From NCBI GenBank assembly GCA_945861085.1, contig OX244046.1, positions 4,030,001 through 4,094,000 on the forward strand: a DNA stretch of 64,000 bases, read 5' to 3'. Shown here in pieces: positions 8,277 to 16,892 of this stretch. Positions within the stretch are counted from its first letter, which is position 1. Each line of letters begins with the position of its first letter. Both the position numbers and the translations under genes were made by a program. The notes under the pieces are model-generated. The model was not told the origin of the DNA. It did not search any database and worked only from the letters and a program-made list of their open reading frames with translations. The stretch comes from Clostridioides difficile_D (lineage in GTDB: Bacteria; Bacillota; Clostridia; Peptostreptococcales; Peptostreptococcaceae).

Positions 8277-9689
8277 TTATATTAATTCTTCAATTCTATC
8301 TCCACTCAATACCAATATATCCCCTGCTTTTATTACAGTTGAACCTTTAGGTACTAAAACCTGCTCATTTCGTTTTATCATAACTATTAATATATCTTCT
8401 GGTATATTAGAGTCTATTATACTCTTATTTGCCCACTTGCTACTCTCATCAACATTTACTTCTATAAGCTTAGAGCTAATTTCTCCATCATAATCATTAA
8501 ATGTTTTTAATACAGGTGTATTATCATCAACTAAGTCTAGTTTTTTGGCTACAGTTGGTATCAATGTGCCTTGTATACCTACTGAAAGCAACGCTATAAA
8601 AAATATTATATGAAATATGTCATTTTCTATAATTACGCCTTGAGTAACTGCATAAATTGCAAAAACTACTGATGCAGCACCCCTAAGACCTACCCATGAT
8701 ATGAATAATTTTTCTTTATTTGAGAATTTAAATTTTGCCAGAACTATGAATGTTGCTAATGGTCTTGCAATAACTATCATGAATATAGATATGCCCATTG
8801 CTATACCAAATACATTTGGTAACTTGGAAGGGAAAGATAACAATCCTAACATAAAAAATAACATTATTTGCATAATCCATGAAATTCCATCAAAGAAATG
8901 AACCAAACTTTTTTTAAGAGGTATCTTACTATTTCCTATAATAATACCTGAAATATAAACACTTAAATATCCATTTCCTCCAATATACTCGCTAAATGCA
9001 TAAGAAAGTATTGCAATAGCTGTTATAAATATAGCATAAAACCCTTCTATCTCGAAGTTTGAATTTCTTAAAATATAAACAGACAATTTTGCTAGTACAA
9101 ATCCTATAGCTAGCCCAAAAGCTATTTGTTTTATTACCATTGGTACAATAAGTTCTACCCCAGAATTATTCATCAATGTCAAAATAATTAGTGTTAACAT
9201 ATATGCTATTGGGTCATTACTTCCACTTTCAACTTCCAATAATGAGGCAAGAGAACCTTTTAAGTTTAGTTTTTGAGAACGTAATACGGCAAATACAGAT
9301 GCTGCATCTGTTGAAGCTGCTATTGCTCCAATTAGCAAACCTTCAAATAAACTAGTTCCTATTACCATATGACAAAAGATACCTGTGACACCTGCTGTAA
9401 TTATTACACCTAATGAGGACATTAATATAGAAGGTATTGCAACGGGTCTAGCCATATTCCAATTTGTTCCAAATCCCCCAAAAAACATTATAAATATTAG
9501 CCCAATAGAACATAATTGTTTTGTTAATTCATAGTTGTCAAAATAAATTCCAACCATTCCATCAGACCCAAATAACATCCCTAATAGTATAAAAATTAAT
9601 AATATTGGTACTCCAAATTTATATAATACCTTGCTAGAGGTTATACAAATCAATAGCACTAATCCACTTATAATCATCAATTCTGTCAT
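8277..9689 (-). CDS. K+/H+ antiporter, CPA1/NhaP2 type, with TrkA-C domain
   Basis: The 470-residue protein has about twelve membrane segments followed by a C-terminal TrkA-C domain (about residues 400-470: SSKLIEVNVDESSKWANKS, VPKGSTVIKAGDILVLSG). Transport-core motifs include GAIAASTDAASVFAVLR, LLEVESGSNDPIAYML with the conserved acidic pair, and SWVGLRGAASVVFA. This matches the CvrA/NhaP2 group of cation/proton antiporters, which regulate cytosolic K+ and pH; the TrkA-C domain binds a nucleotide regulator, c-di-AMP in several Gram-positives. The c-di-AMP phosphodiesterase gdpP is in the same window. Ion choice is inferred from the family. Confidence 0.88.
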   Translation of the reverse strand: MTELMIISGLVLLICITSSKVLYKFGVPILLIFILLGMLFGSDGMVGIYFDNYELTKQLCSIGLIFIMFFGGFGTNWNMARPVAIPSILMSSLGVIITAGVTGIFCHMVIGTSLFEGLLIGAIAASTDAASVFAVLRSQKLNLKGSLASLLEVESGSNDPIAYMLTLIILTLMNNSGVELIVPMVIKQIAFGLAIGFVLAKLSVYILRNSNFEIEGFYAIFITAIAILSYAFSEYIGGNGYLSVYISGIIIGNSKIPLKKSLVHFFDGISWIMQIMLFFMLGLLSFPSKLPNVFGIAMGISIFMIVIARPLATFIVLAKFKFSNKEKLFISWVGLRGAASVVFAIYAVTQGVIIENDIFHIIFFIALLSVGIQGTLIPTVAKKLDLVDDNTPVLKTFNDYDGEISSKLIEVNVDESSKWANKSIIDSNIPEDILIVMIKRNEQVLVPKGSTVIKAGDILVLSGDRIEELI

Positions 9690-10173
9690 AGCATCAACTC
9701 CATTTCATATAAATTTTGTAGATTAATTTATATCTACAATTTTATTACTTGTTCAAATATAACATGACATAAGTTTTATAAGTTATGGTTTATAAAGTAC
9801 AATAAAAATTTCACAATACATTAAAGTATGAGCATTATACTTAAATTTATATATTTATTTTAATTCTATTCATTTAATATTTATAATTTGAATTTTTTTT
9901 AATTAATATTTCATTTTTCAGTTGATTGTTTAATATATTTCATTTTTTTATAGTAATTTTATATATAACTATGAAATACAAAGTAGTTAGATAAGTAGTA
10001 AGAAACTAACATGTAATATTAGATACTTTAGATATGAAATCTTAAAACTTTTATATATTGAAATACTTCTTTATATATATTATTGTATATTTCTTATAAT
10101 TTATTGTCAATTTATTTTTTCTCAAAAATAGAATAATTGCATAATTTTTTTCAAATTATGCAATTCATAAAAT
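9690..10173. other. Intergenic region, AT-rich
   Basis: Nothing coding is visible in these 484 bases. The 3' part contains the terminator of the DUF2268-like gene (listed separately); the 9700s hold the probable promoter of the antiporter gene. Confidence 0.5.
10133..10167 (-). terminator. Terminator of the DUF2268-like gene
   Basis: AATTGCATAATTT pairs with AAATTATGCAATT across a short T-rich loop, immediately after the stop codon at 10174. Confidence 0.7.
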
Positions 10174-11082
10174 TTATTCCCAAAACTCTTTTATTGCTTC
10201 TATTATCTCACTATAAGGCAATGAAGTAGCTTCGATTATTGATTTGTTTGTCTTTTCTAAATAATACTTAATCATATGATATCCACAAGCATATCCTGCA
10301 CAATAAGGTAATCCCACTGGAAAATATCCTTGTATTTTAGCTATGTCATCACCATAAAGATAGGATGTTATATTTTGAAATCCAGTTTCTTTTAAAGCAT
10401 TTTTTATTATTGGCTTTATATAGGTATTTAATGTTTCGATATCAGTCCTACTAACCCAAGGTCCTACCATTTCCTCTCCAAACATCCATGTTGCAAAGTT
10501 TTCTGCAAGACCTTCATTTATCATCATTTCTTCTAATGTTATGTTATTGTTCCAATCTATAAACTGGAATCTAATATTGTGATTACATTCATGTGCTATT
10601 AACACTGGTAATCTACTGATAGTATATTCATTAGGAACCAATGATAAAAATATATATCCAGGGATTCCACCATCACCCCAATATCCATCACTTAGTATTG
10701 TATAAGGGCTATTTGGATTCGCCAATAATATTGAATATTTATAATCCTTAATGTTTAAATCATATCCTTCTTTTATAAAAGCATTTATAGAGTTTTCTAT
10801 GGTTTCTTTGCAAGTTTTCCAAACTTTATCATCAGATAATACATTTATGTTATTTTCTTGCTTTTCATCAATATCCTTAGGTGATAAAACCCCTAGCATT
10901 TCACTTGCCATAATTACATCATATCCACCTTTCTGTCTAGCAACCATTGGAACATTCATACACTTCCACTTGAATTCAAAAGGCTTCATCAACTCATATC
11001 TGTATATATCTTCTTTTTTGTTTATTGGTGCCTCCATTATCTTCTTGTATATTTTATCTGAGCGAACTTCTATAATATCCAT
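10174..11082 (-). CDS. DUF2268-like putative zinc-dependent protease
   Basis: The start is the ATG at 11082 (MDIIEVRSDK), seven bases after AAAGGAGATG; the longer frame upstream lacks a ribosome site. The 302-residue protein contains the zincin motif HECNHNIRFQF at about residue 170, followed by MINEGLAENFA, where the Glu is a plausible third zinc ligand. The C-terminal CAGYACGYHMIKYYLEKTNKS resembles the end of DUF2268 predicted Zn-dependent proteases. No signal peptide, so it probably acts in the cytoplasm. It stands alone with its own terminator. Protease activity is family-based inference. Confidence 0.75.
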   Translation of the reverse strand: MDIIEVRSDKIYKKIMEAPINKKEDIYRYELMKPFEFKWKCMNVPMVARQKGGYDVIMASEMLGVLSPKDIDEKQENNINVLSDDKVWKTCKETIENSINAFIKEGYDLNIKDYKYSILLANPNSPYTILSDGYWGDGGIPGYIFLSLVPNEYTISRLPVLIAHECNHNIRFQFIDWNNNITLEEMMINEGLAENFATWMFGEEMVGPWVSRTDIETLNTYIKPIIKNALKETGFQNITSYLYGDDIAKIQGYFPVGLPYCAGYACGYHMIKYYLEKTNKSIIEATSLPYSEIIEAIKEFWE

Positions 11083-11268
11083 ACTTATCATCTCCTTTAA
11101 AACAAAGTATATATAATTACGTAGCGTCAATGTCAATATACATTTTTTATAATGTCACCTTAATCTTTTTATTGTATTTTATTTTGTAAATCTTCTGTAT
11201 ATAATATTTTTTAATCTAATAATAAAAAATTAAGTCAGCATTTTTGTGAATAAGTGAGAAGTATAATT

Positions 11269-11718
11269 TTAAATTAATTTCATATGTAATATTGGAAATG
11301 GATTACCTTGTCCATCTATTTCAGACCTATCAAACGCTTTAAACCCTAAGTGAATATAAAATCCTACAGCTTTTTTATTTTGTTCATTTACATCAACATA
11401 TTTTACATTGTATTTATCTATAGCATATGTTATTAATTTTTTACCAATGCCATTTCCTCTATATTTATCATCTATAAACAGCATCTCAACTTTATCTTTA
11501 TCTATCCCTATAAAAGCCTTTATTGAATCATTATCTTTTATACAAACTATATGTTCTACTTCTTTAAGCCCAATTTCAACTAATGGTATCAAAGATTCAA
11601 TATCTTTTTCTGTTAAAAAATTATGAGTTGCTCTTACTGACGATTCCCAGACTCGCAACATTTCTTCATATTCTGTTGAATTTATTTGTTTCATTTCAAG
11701 AATTATTCCAGATTTCAT
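11269..11718 (-). CDS. GNAT-family N-acetyltransferase
   Basis: The 149-residue protein has the GNAT layout: N-terminal substrate-binding helices (WESSVRATHNFLTEKDIESLIP), a central beta sheet ending VEMLFIDDKYRGNGIGKKLI, which is the acetyl-CoA-binding R/Q-x-x-G-x-G/A motif, and the C-terminal NKKAVGFYIHLGFKAFDRSE (motif B). The sequence most resembles the YjaB/PhnO-type small acetyltransferases. It acetylates a primary amine using acetyl-CoA in the cytoplasm; substrate unknown. AAAGGAAA precedes the ATG and the gene appears monocistronic. Confidence 0.88.
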   Translation of the reverse strand: MKSGIILEMKQINSTEYEEMLRVWESSVRATHNFLTEKDIESLIPLVEIGLKEVEHIVCIKDNDSIKAFIGIDKDKVEMLFIDDKYRGNGIGKKLITYAIDKYNVKYVDVNEQNKKAVGFYIHLGFKAFDRSEIDGQGNPFPILHMKLI

Positions 11719-11775
11719 AAAAATTTCCTTTCTATATTACTTTTAATTGTATAACACTTCTTTATACAAAACTTA

Positions 11776-11812
11776 GAAAGGACTATGAAGGTTAAATACC
11801 ATAGTCCTTATT
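11776..11812 (-). terminator. Terminator downstream of the YmaF-like gene
   Basis: AAGGACTATG (11778-11787) pairs with CATAGTCCTT (11800-11809); it is the first strong hairpin after the YmaF-like gene on the minus strand. Confidence 0.6.
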
Positions 11813-11893
11813 AAGTTTAAATATTATCTATTATATATTTTTAGCATTTATATACTATAATCTAGCAAATTTACTACAATAATTCACATTAGT

Positions 11894-12298
11894 TTATACT
11901 AAAGGAGCTTCTATTTGAGTAGTAAAAAGGAATTTATGACAGTGACCATCATTAACAGTAGTTTCTCCACATACTAAGTGAATGTGCTTATCAGTTCCAG
12001 GTATTCTAATTGCTGGTCCTGTTGTAACACATATCTTATGGAAATGGTCAAGGAAATCTACATTATCATTTATTTTATGAACATGATTTGTACCACCATT
12101 TATTGGTATAACTTCACCAGTAACTCCTGCTGCACGGTGGTTATGTCTATCATCACATTCTTCTGCTAACTTAACACTTTGTGAGTATTCATGAATATGT
12201 GTCATTTCCTCATAATCATTATAGCACTTGTTACATTTATTATATTTATAATCATCATATACATAATCTCTTTCACATTTATAATTTTGATAACTCAT
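11894..12298 (-). CDS. YmaF-family His-rich protein
   Basis: The 134-residue protein starts with a Tyr/Cys/Asp-rich segment (YKCERDYVYDDYKYNKCNKCYNDY residues grouped in short runs) and then carries repeated H-x-H elements: MTHIHEYS, DRHNHRAAG, NHVHKI, DHFHKI, KHIHLVCG and DGHCHKF. These evenly spaced motifs are the mark of the YmaF family seen in Bacillota. They suggest metal binding, possibly on a spore or cell-surface structure, but no function is established. There is no signal peptide. Function inference is weak; family assignment is good. Confidence 0.8.
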   Translation of the reverse strand: MSYQNYKCERDYVYDDYKYNKCNKCYNDYEEMTHIHEYSQSVKLAEECDDRHNHRAAGVTGEVIPINGGTNHVHKINDNVDFLDHFHKICVTTGPAIRIPGTDKHIHLVCGETTVNDGHCHKFLFTTQIEAPLV

Positions 12299-12411
12299 TT
12301 TTATATCTCTCCCTATATTATATTAAGAAATTCTTTTAAGGAATCTCTAATATATAGTATGAATTAAAGTCAAAAAAGTTCATATTTTGTAAAATTATGT
12401 ATTTATTTTAA

Positions 12412-13149
12412 TTATTTTTCCCAGTATTTAGGATGTACTAGTGAGGTTGGTAACTTCGTATTAGAATCTCCTTTTGCAGTATTAACTTGTAATTGTGTTA
12501 AAAATATACTATTCTCAAGATTAGCACCTCTAATATCACAATCTCTTAAATCTGCTCCTATTAAATTTGCTCCACTCAAATCTGCATCCTTTAAATTTGC
12601 TGCTATTAGAAATCGCCCCTTTAAATCTGCTCCTATTAGATTTGTTTTTCTAAGGTCTGCTCCTATTAAATCTATATTTTTGCTTAATTTTTTCATATTT
12701 TTAAGAGTAGAAGTCTTGATAAATGATTTAGCTTTTTCCATTACAGAATCACTCGCTTGTGATAATAATGAATTAACCTTTACTCTATGTGATGTGATAT
12801 CCAAATCAATTAGCTTTTCTGGAGTCATATTAGTTATCTTTTCAGTTTCTTCAATTATTAAGTCAATTTTTGATTTGATTGTGTCTGATATATTTAATAC
12901 AGATGCTTCTTTAAGGTACCATAACATTTCATGTAGCTGTCTCATAATTAAAAATACTTCAGACATTTGATTTGCTACTTCTGGTGATTGCATCCAGTCT
13001 ATACCTTTATATGTTACTTGTGCTACTTTTTGACCTGAACCAAAGCAATCATATGCAGTGCACCCTTTAAAACCTCGCTTCATAAGATTATTATGTACAG
13101 AACATTTAAAATCTGATTGCAAATTAATACAGGGCTTTCCTGATTCCTT
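12412..13149 (-). pseudogene. Pentapeptide-repeat protein gene, 3' exon (interrupted by IStron)
   Basis: This is the larger part of a gene whose first 43 codons lie at 15364-15492. Read alone it starts nowhere sensible: codons KESGKPCINL precede the TTG at 13122. The encoded 245 residues contain a Cys-containing segment (CSVHNNLMKRGFKGCTAYDCFG), a helical middle and eight or so A(D/N)LxG-type pentapeptide repeats near residues 165-225 (ADLRKTNLIGADLKG, then AANLKDADLSGANLIGADLRD). Pentapeptide repeats form a right-handed beta helix. If the intron splices out, the joined protein is 288 residues, so 'pseudogene' may be wrong: the gene may be functional after RNA splicing. Confidence 0.85.
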
Positions 13150-13330
13150 CTGAACCTCCCATGACTAAAGTCACAGGGTTCCTGCTTCATAGAATTTTGC
13201 ATACTAAAATATGTCTTACTAATTCTCCACAGGCTATCCCCGTAGTTCCTACGGTTCTTACATAAGTTATTTATTTTGAATTGTTATTAGTCTTAACCCT
13301 TCTTTTAATATATTTATACTTGCATTTATA
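13150..13330 (-). ncRNA. Probable TnpB omega RNA / intron 3' region
   Basis: Downstream of and overlapping the tnpB stop, the minus strand carries a structured tail with GC-richer segments (GTAGGAACTACGGGG, GGGAGGTTCAG) ending at 13150. In IS605 elements the omega RNA that guides TnpB is transcribed from this right end and runs into the flank, which supplies the guide; in IStrons the same RNA contains the 3' splice site. The guide would start at 13149 with AAGGAATCAGGAAAG. Exact 5' end is unknown. Confidence 0.55.
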
Positions 13331-14385
13331 TCTCTATCGTGAGTTTCATTACAACTAGGACAAATCCATTCTCTTATATTTAAGTTCTTAACTTCCTCGT
13401 TTTTGTATCCACATTTATTGCATATTTGTGAACTTGCAAAGAATTTACCTACCTTTACAATTTGTCTACCATACCAATTAGCCTTGTATTCTAATTGACG
13501 AATAAACTCTGACCATGATACATCAGAAATTAAGCTAGATAGTTTACGATTTCTAATCATATTCTTTACTTGTAAATCTTCTATGCAAATAATATCGTTC
13601 TCTTTTATTAATTTAGTAGATAGTTTTTGTAGAAAATCCTTTCTTTGATTAGCTATATGTTCTTGAAGTCTTGCAACTTTTAATCTTGCTTTATTTCTAT
13701 TTAAACTACCGATTGTTTTTCTCGATAATTCTCTTTGTAATTTAGCAAGTTTGTTTAATGACTTCTTAAGATACTTAGGATTTTCTATAAATTCTCCACA
13801 ACTTGAGATACAAAATTCTTTAATTCCTAAATCTAAACCTATCTGATTATTAGTATTTTCAAATGCTTCAATATCTACATCAGTACAACATAATGATACA
13901 TAATATCTACCACTTGGTTCTTTAGATATAGTAGCATTAAGTATTCTACCTTGAGGTACTTGTTTATCCCTTATCTTAACCATACCAAGTTTAGGTAGTT
14001 TTATATGTTGACCACAATACATAATGTTTCCATTTGTAAAGTTAGTTTTATATGAAAATCTATTAGTTTTCTTTGATTTAAATTTAGGAAATCCTGCCTT
14101 TTCTTTAAAGAATTTTTCATATGCGTTTTCTAAATCTTTTAAGGCGTTTTGTAGTGAAAATTTGTCAGGTTCTTTAAGCCACTTTAATTCTTTTTTTAAA
14201 TTGGTCAAATCAGAACTGCACTGTTTATAAGTAAAAGTTTCTTTATCGTTTTTATAAACATCTATTCTTTTAGCAAGATATTTATTATATACAAATCTAC
14301 AACATCCAAAAGTTTTGTTAATTAACTCTTGCTGTTTTTTATTTGGATACATTCTAAACTTATATGCCTTTTCCACTACTATCAC
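13267..14385 (-). CDS. tnpB: TnpB RNA-guided nuclease of the IStron
   Basis: The 372-residue protein appears intact. It begins with the TnpB N-terminus (KAYKFRMYPNKKQQELINKTFGCCRFVYNKYL), has the RuvC-like aspartate in GLDLGIKEFCISS, the glutamate in ICIEDLQVKNM, a zinc ribbon CNKCGY...WICPSC, and the last aspartate in HDRDINASINILKEG. TnpB is an omega-RNA-guided DNA endonuclease that helps the element persist after excision. The likely start is the GTG at 14376 behind AGGTGAT rather than the GTG at 14385. It directly follows tnpA (one-base gap by the longer frame), so the two are co-transcribed. Confidence 0.92.
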   Translation of the reverse strand: MIVVEKAYKFRMYPNKKQQELINKTFGCCRFVYNKYLAKRIDVYKNDKETFTYKQCSSDLTNLKKELKWLKEPDKFSLQNALKDLENAYEKFFKEKAGFPKFKSKKTNRFSYKTNFTNGNIMYCGQHIKLPKLGMVKIRDKQVPQGRILNATISKEPSGRYYVSLCCTDVDIEAFENTNNQIGLDLGIKEFCISSCGEFIENPKYLKKSLNKLAKLQRELSRKTIGSLNRNKARLKVARLQEHIANQRKDFLQKLSTKLIKENDIICIEDLQVKNMIRNRKLSSLISDVSWSEFIRQLEYKANWYGRQIVKVGKFFASSQICNKCGYKNEEVKNLNIREWICPSCNETHDRDINASINILKEGLRLITIQNK

Positions 14386-14386
14386 C

Positions 14387-14794
14387 TCACTTTACTTGTT
14401 TTTTCTGATTATTAATATATTTTCTTATCTGCTCCTCTGTATTTTCTGATACAGTAGCAACGAAATAACTAGGATTCCAAAGATGTCCTCCCCATAGTTT
14501 TTTTTTCAACTGTTCTCCATGTTTTTTCATTAACAACCTCGCGGATACACCTTTTAATGCTTTTATCATATTTGGTATATAGTGTTGTGGTGAACAATTT
14601 ATTAGTAAATGTATGTGGTCTTTATCACAATTACATTCTAATATTTGAAATTTATTATCTTCAGCTATTTTGTTTAATATATTAATTAAATCTTCTTCAA
14701 TTTCATTTGTTAACACTGGATATCTATATTTTACACACCATACTATATGGTATTGTACTAAATATACATATCCTCTACCATGAGTCACTTCCAC
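14387..14794 (-). CDS. tnpA: TnpA, Y1-type HUH transposase (IS200 family)
   Basis: The 135-residue protein starts with GTG at 14794. It has the HUH metal motif at H60/H62 (DKDHIHLLIN), the catalytic Tyr126 followed four residues later by Gln130 (RKYINNQ), and the family opening YLVQYHIVWCVKYRYPVL. It cuts and rejoins single-stranded DNA at the element ends. All catalytic residues are present and the length is normal, so this copy may be mobile. Many IS605-type copies lose this gene, so a full-length one is notable. Confidence 0.92.
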   Translation of the reverse strand: MEVTHGRGYVYLVQYHIVWCVKYRYPVLTNEIEEDLINILNKIAEDNKFQILECNCDKDHIHLLINCSPQHYIPNMIKALKGVSARLLMKKHGEQLKKKLWGGHLWNPSYFVATVSENTEEQIRKYINNQKKQVK

Positions 14795-14899
14795 TTTTCA
14801 TCACCCAGTATAACATTAACATATGCAATTATTTAAAACAAGTATTTTTAAGGTTTTTATATTTATTTTTAAATAACATATGTAAGAACCGTAAGTCCT

Positions 14900-15363
14900 A
14901 ACTTTTATCATTTTTGAGGTTGTCGTTCACATAAGTTCGCTACTACCTATGCAGTTCTCTTATGAACTTCTTACACTTTCATGCAAGCACAGACTATATC
15001 TTATCCTTCGGCATTATCCGTTAAGGTCTACCCACTTCCACTACCGATAGCTTGTAGTGTACTTCCCTCAAGAGGAATAGTCGTTGAAGTTTCTCCTATT
15101 CGGAGTTTACCTGCTGATTGCCCATTTTTAAGTACTTAGGGTTTAACCTTATACCATCTAACCAATTTTTTCTACTTTCGTAACTTTCACACTTAGGTTT
15201 ATTTCATCCTTATGTTTTAGTTTGGTTAGCTTTAGGGGTTTCCAGCAATTCAAGTAGTATTGGATAGGTTCTATCCTATCTCTACATATAAGTTTCCCTA
15301 TATGCTGACTATTTTAGCTACTAACTCATGACTAAAGTCACAAGTGTGCATAGCTATTTTTTA
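14900..15363 (-). ncRNA. Group I intron catalytic core (group IA-like)
   Basis: Minus-strand core elements appear in the correct order: P (15250-15229, TGGAAACCCC...), Q (15120-15101, CAATCAGCAGG...), R (15088-15074, TTCAACGACTATTCC) and S (15002-14992, AAGATATAGTC). The S element is the near-universal P7 strand. The 5' splice site follows a T (TTGAT), consistent with the U-G pair of P1. Together with the terminal G at 13150 these predict self-splicing that removes the whole element from the mRNA. Confidence 0.9.
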
Positions 15364-15492
15364 ATCAATAGGAAATCCATCTGAAGCAGAAAAATAAAGA
15401 GCTACACAACAAAGTCCAAAACACTTCTTACAGTCAATTTTTAGCTCATCAAATAACTTATTATTGTATATATTTTTATGTATATTTATCAT
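15364..15492 (-). pseudogene. Pentapeptide-repeat protein gene, 5' exon
   Basis: An ATG at 15492, seven bases after AAAGGAG, opens 43 codons ending ASDGFPID at 15364, where the IStron begins. The peptide contains CKKCFGLCC, a metal-binding-looking cluster. Joining base 15364 to base 13149 continues the frame between codons as GFPID-KESGKPC, leading directly into the pentapeptide-repeat portion. Without splicing, translation would stop at the TAA formed by the next three intron bases after GAT. The pair is therefore one gene of 288 codons. Confidence 0.88.
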
Positions 15493-16086
15493 ATTTTCTC
15501 CTTTTAAACTTTTTTTAATAATATATTATTTATAACTAAGTTATAATCAAATCTCTTATTTAACATTTCTTATGCTTAATTATAATTTAAGATATCATTT
15601 ATTCCAATAGTATACATAAGTTTCTTGATATTTGTAACAATACTTTTTATACTAAAGCTTATTTTAAATATAGTTGTAGAGGAGAGAATATTTTAGTATC
15701 CAATTATTTTCATATTTCTTCTGAAGATTGAGGAAATGGGGTATGTTGGTTACAAGATATCATTATTCCATATTACTATGGAAAAAGTTCAAAAGCCTTT
15801 AGTAAAATCCAGTCGTCCTAAAGTTTTTACTCTGTATAATAGATTGGATAAATGTATTGGTAGAATATATTAGTAGAAGTGATAATGGACTTTATGAGCG
15901 AATAGGTAAAATGTTCAGAATATCTCTTAAGGAATAAACCTATTTCAACTATACATTAATAAAATCTGTACTTAATAAAACCATAAGAAAATATAAAGAT
16001 AAATAAACAAACTTTAATTACTTAATAGACTCTTATGGTTTTATACTGTAATAGAAAATTATAAACAACATAGTTTATTTATAATT
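15493..16086. other. Intergenic region with a possible eroded gene fragment
   Basis: A 31-codon frame at 15778-15873 (plus strand; MEKVQKPLVKSSRPKVFTLY...) reads like a piece of a longer basic protein, followed by frame-broken DNA. I cannot assign it. A long AAAACCATAAG / CTTATGGTTTT pair (15977-15987 with 16032-16042) frames the end of the gap and could be a terminator for the PhnA-like gene. Confidence 0.35.
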
Positions 16087-16431
16087 TTACGCTTTTTTAA
16101 CAACAGAAGATTTTAGTTTCATAGCTCCAAAACCATCTATCTTACATTCTATATCATGTCCATCTGATGGGTCATGGATTAAACGTATATTTTTCACTTT
16201 TGTTCCAATCTTTATAGATGATGAGCTTCCTTTTACTTTAAGGTCTCTTATTACCGTAACAGAATCTCCATCACTTAATACATTTCCATTTATATCTTTA
16301 ATAATATTTGAATCTTCTTCTGTTCCTAATCCTAAAGCCCATTCATGAGAGCATTCTGGGCAAACTAAAAGAGTTCCATCTTCATAAGTATATTCTGAAT
16401 TACATTTTGGGCAATTTGGTAAGTTTTCCAT
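16087..16431 (-). CDS. PhnA/YjdM-family zinc-ribbon protein
   Basis: The 114-residue protein starts with a zinc ribbon, CPKCNSEYTYEDGTLLVCPECSHEW, and continues with a KOW-like beta barrel (DINGNVLSDGDSVTVIRDLKVKGSSSSIKIGTKVKN in short segments) typical of YjdM, formerly called alkylphosphonate utilisation protein PhnA. The historical name is misleading: the protein does not cleave phosphonates and no phn genes are nearby. Length equals the family standard. AATGGAGGAC precedes the ATG, and the PAS gene lies 26 bases upstream on the same strand, so they may be co-transcribed. Confidence 0.9.
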   Translation of the reverse strand: MENLPNCPKCNSEYTYEDGTLLVCPECSHEWALGLGTEEDSNIIKDINGNVLSDGDSVTVIRDLKVKGSSSSIKIGTKVKNIRLIHDPSDGHDIECKIDGFGAMKLKSSVVKKA

Positions 16432-16457
16432 ATTTATATGTCCTCCATTTGTTATTT

Positions 16458-16892
16458 TTAAATTTCTTCTTTAATATTTGAATACAATATATAGACTATT
16501 GCTTTTTCATTTTCCTTTGATTCAATTAATATGCCAGTCATTATTACCCAAATAGGGTCTCCATGATTTACTGAAATACAAATGTGATATTCTATACTCT
16601 TTTTGCCATGATGGTAAGCCTCTAAAAAATGATTTTTCATAGATTCAAAATAATAAATATTATCTTCATAATAGTCTCTTAAACTAGAGAATTTAAGCAA
16701 AAATTCTTTTTCTGTATATCCCAACAGTTTATAAAAGGCTGTATTTCCCCAGATTATTGTAAATGAATCATCTAAAAAATGCTTACTAACTCCAATATTC
16801 ATGGATTTTAGCATGTCTTCTGAAATAACTTCATTATTTATTATTGATTGCTCTTTTCCACACACTTGCTGTAATCCAGTATCTTCTTTCAT
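16458..16892 (-). CDS. Stand-alone PAS-domain protein
   Basis: The 144-residue protein is a single PAS fold with a short N-terminal tail. It shows the usual start TIIWGNTAFYKLLGYTEKEFL, the middle SMKNHFLEAYHHGKKSIEYHICI and the end GDPIWVIMTGILIES, corresponding to the conserved core strands. There is no output domain (no GGDEF, HTH or kinase), so it either regulates a partner or is the stub of a larger sensor. A GGGGGA ribosome site precedes the ATG. It sits 26 bases upstream of the PhnA-like gene. Ligand unknown. Confidence 0.75.
   Translation of the reverse strand: MKEDTGLQQVCGKEQSIINNEVISEDMLKSMNIGVSKHFLDDSFTIIWGNTAFYKLLGYTEKEFLLKFSSLRDYYEDNIYYFESMKNHFLEAYHHGKKSIEYHICISVNHGDPIWVIMTGILIESKENEKAIVYILYSNIKEEI

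Larger units (their letters stand above)
13150..15363 (-). mobile_element. IStron (CdISt1-type): group I intron fused to an IS605-type transposon
   Basis: The 2.2 kb element splits the pentapeptide-repeat gene. In minus-strand order it holds a group I intron core (about 15363-14900), tnpA (14794-14387), tnpB (14385-13267) and a 3' structured end. The left flank ends in TTGAT, the known target pentamer of CdISt1, and the element's last base is G, as for group I introns. A 16-base sequence centred on the hairpin TGACT-AA-AGTCA occurs at both ends (13160-13175 and 15327-15342), fitting subterminal hairpins recognised by the Y1 transposase. No target duplication is seen, as expected for IS605 chemistry. 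Confidence 0.92.

Noticed and set aside
12412..13122. Treating the pentapeptide-repeat gene as a complete 236-residue protein starting with TTG
   Set aside because: The frame continues upstream to 13149 and the missing N-terminus is found on the far side of the IStron, so the TTG is internal.
16087..16431. Phosphonate utilisation function for the PhnA-like gene
   Set aside because: The name is historical; no phosphonate genes are nearby and the fold is a zinc ribbon plus KOW-like barrel.
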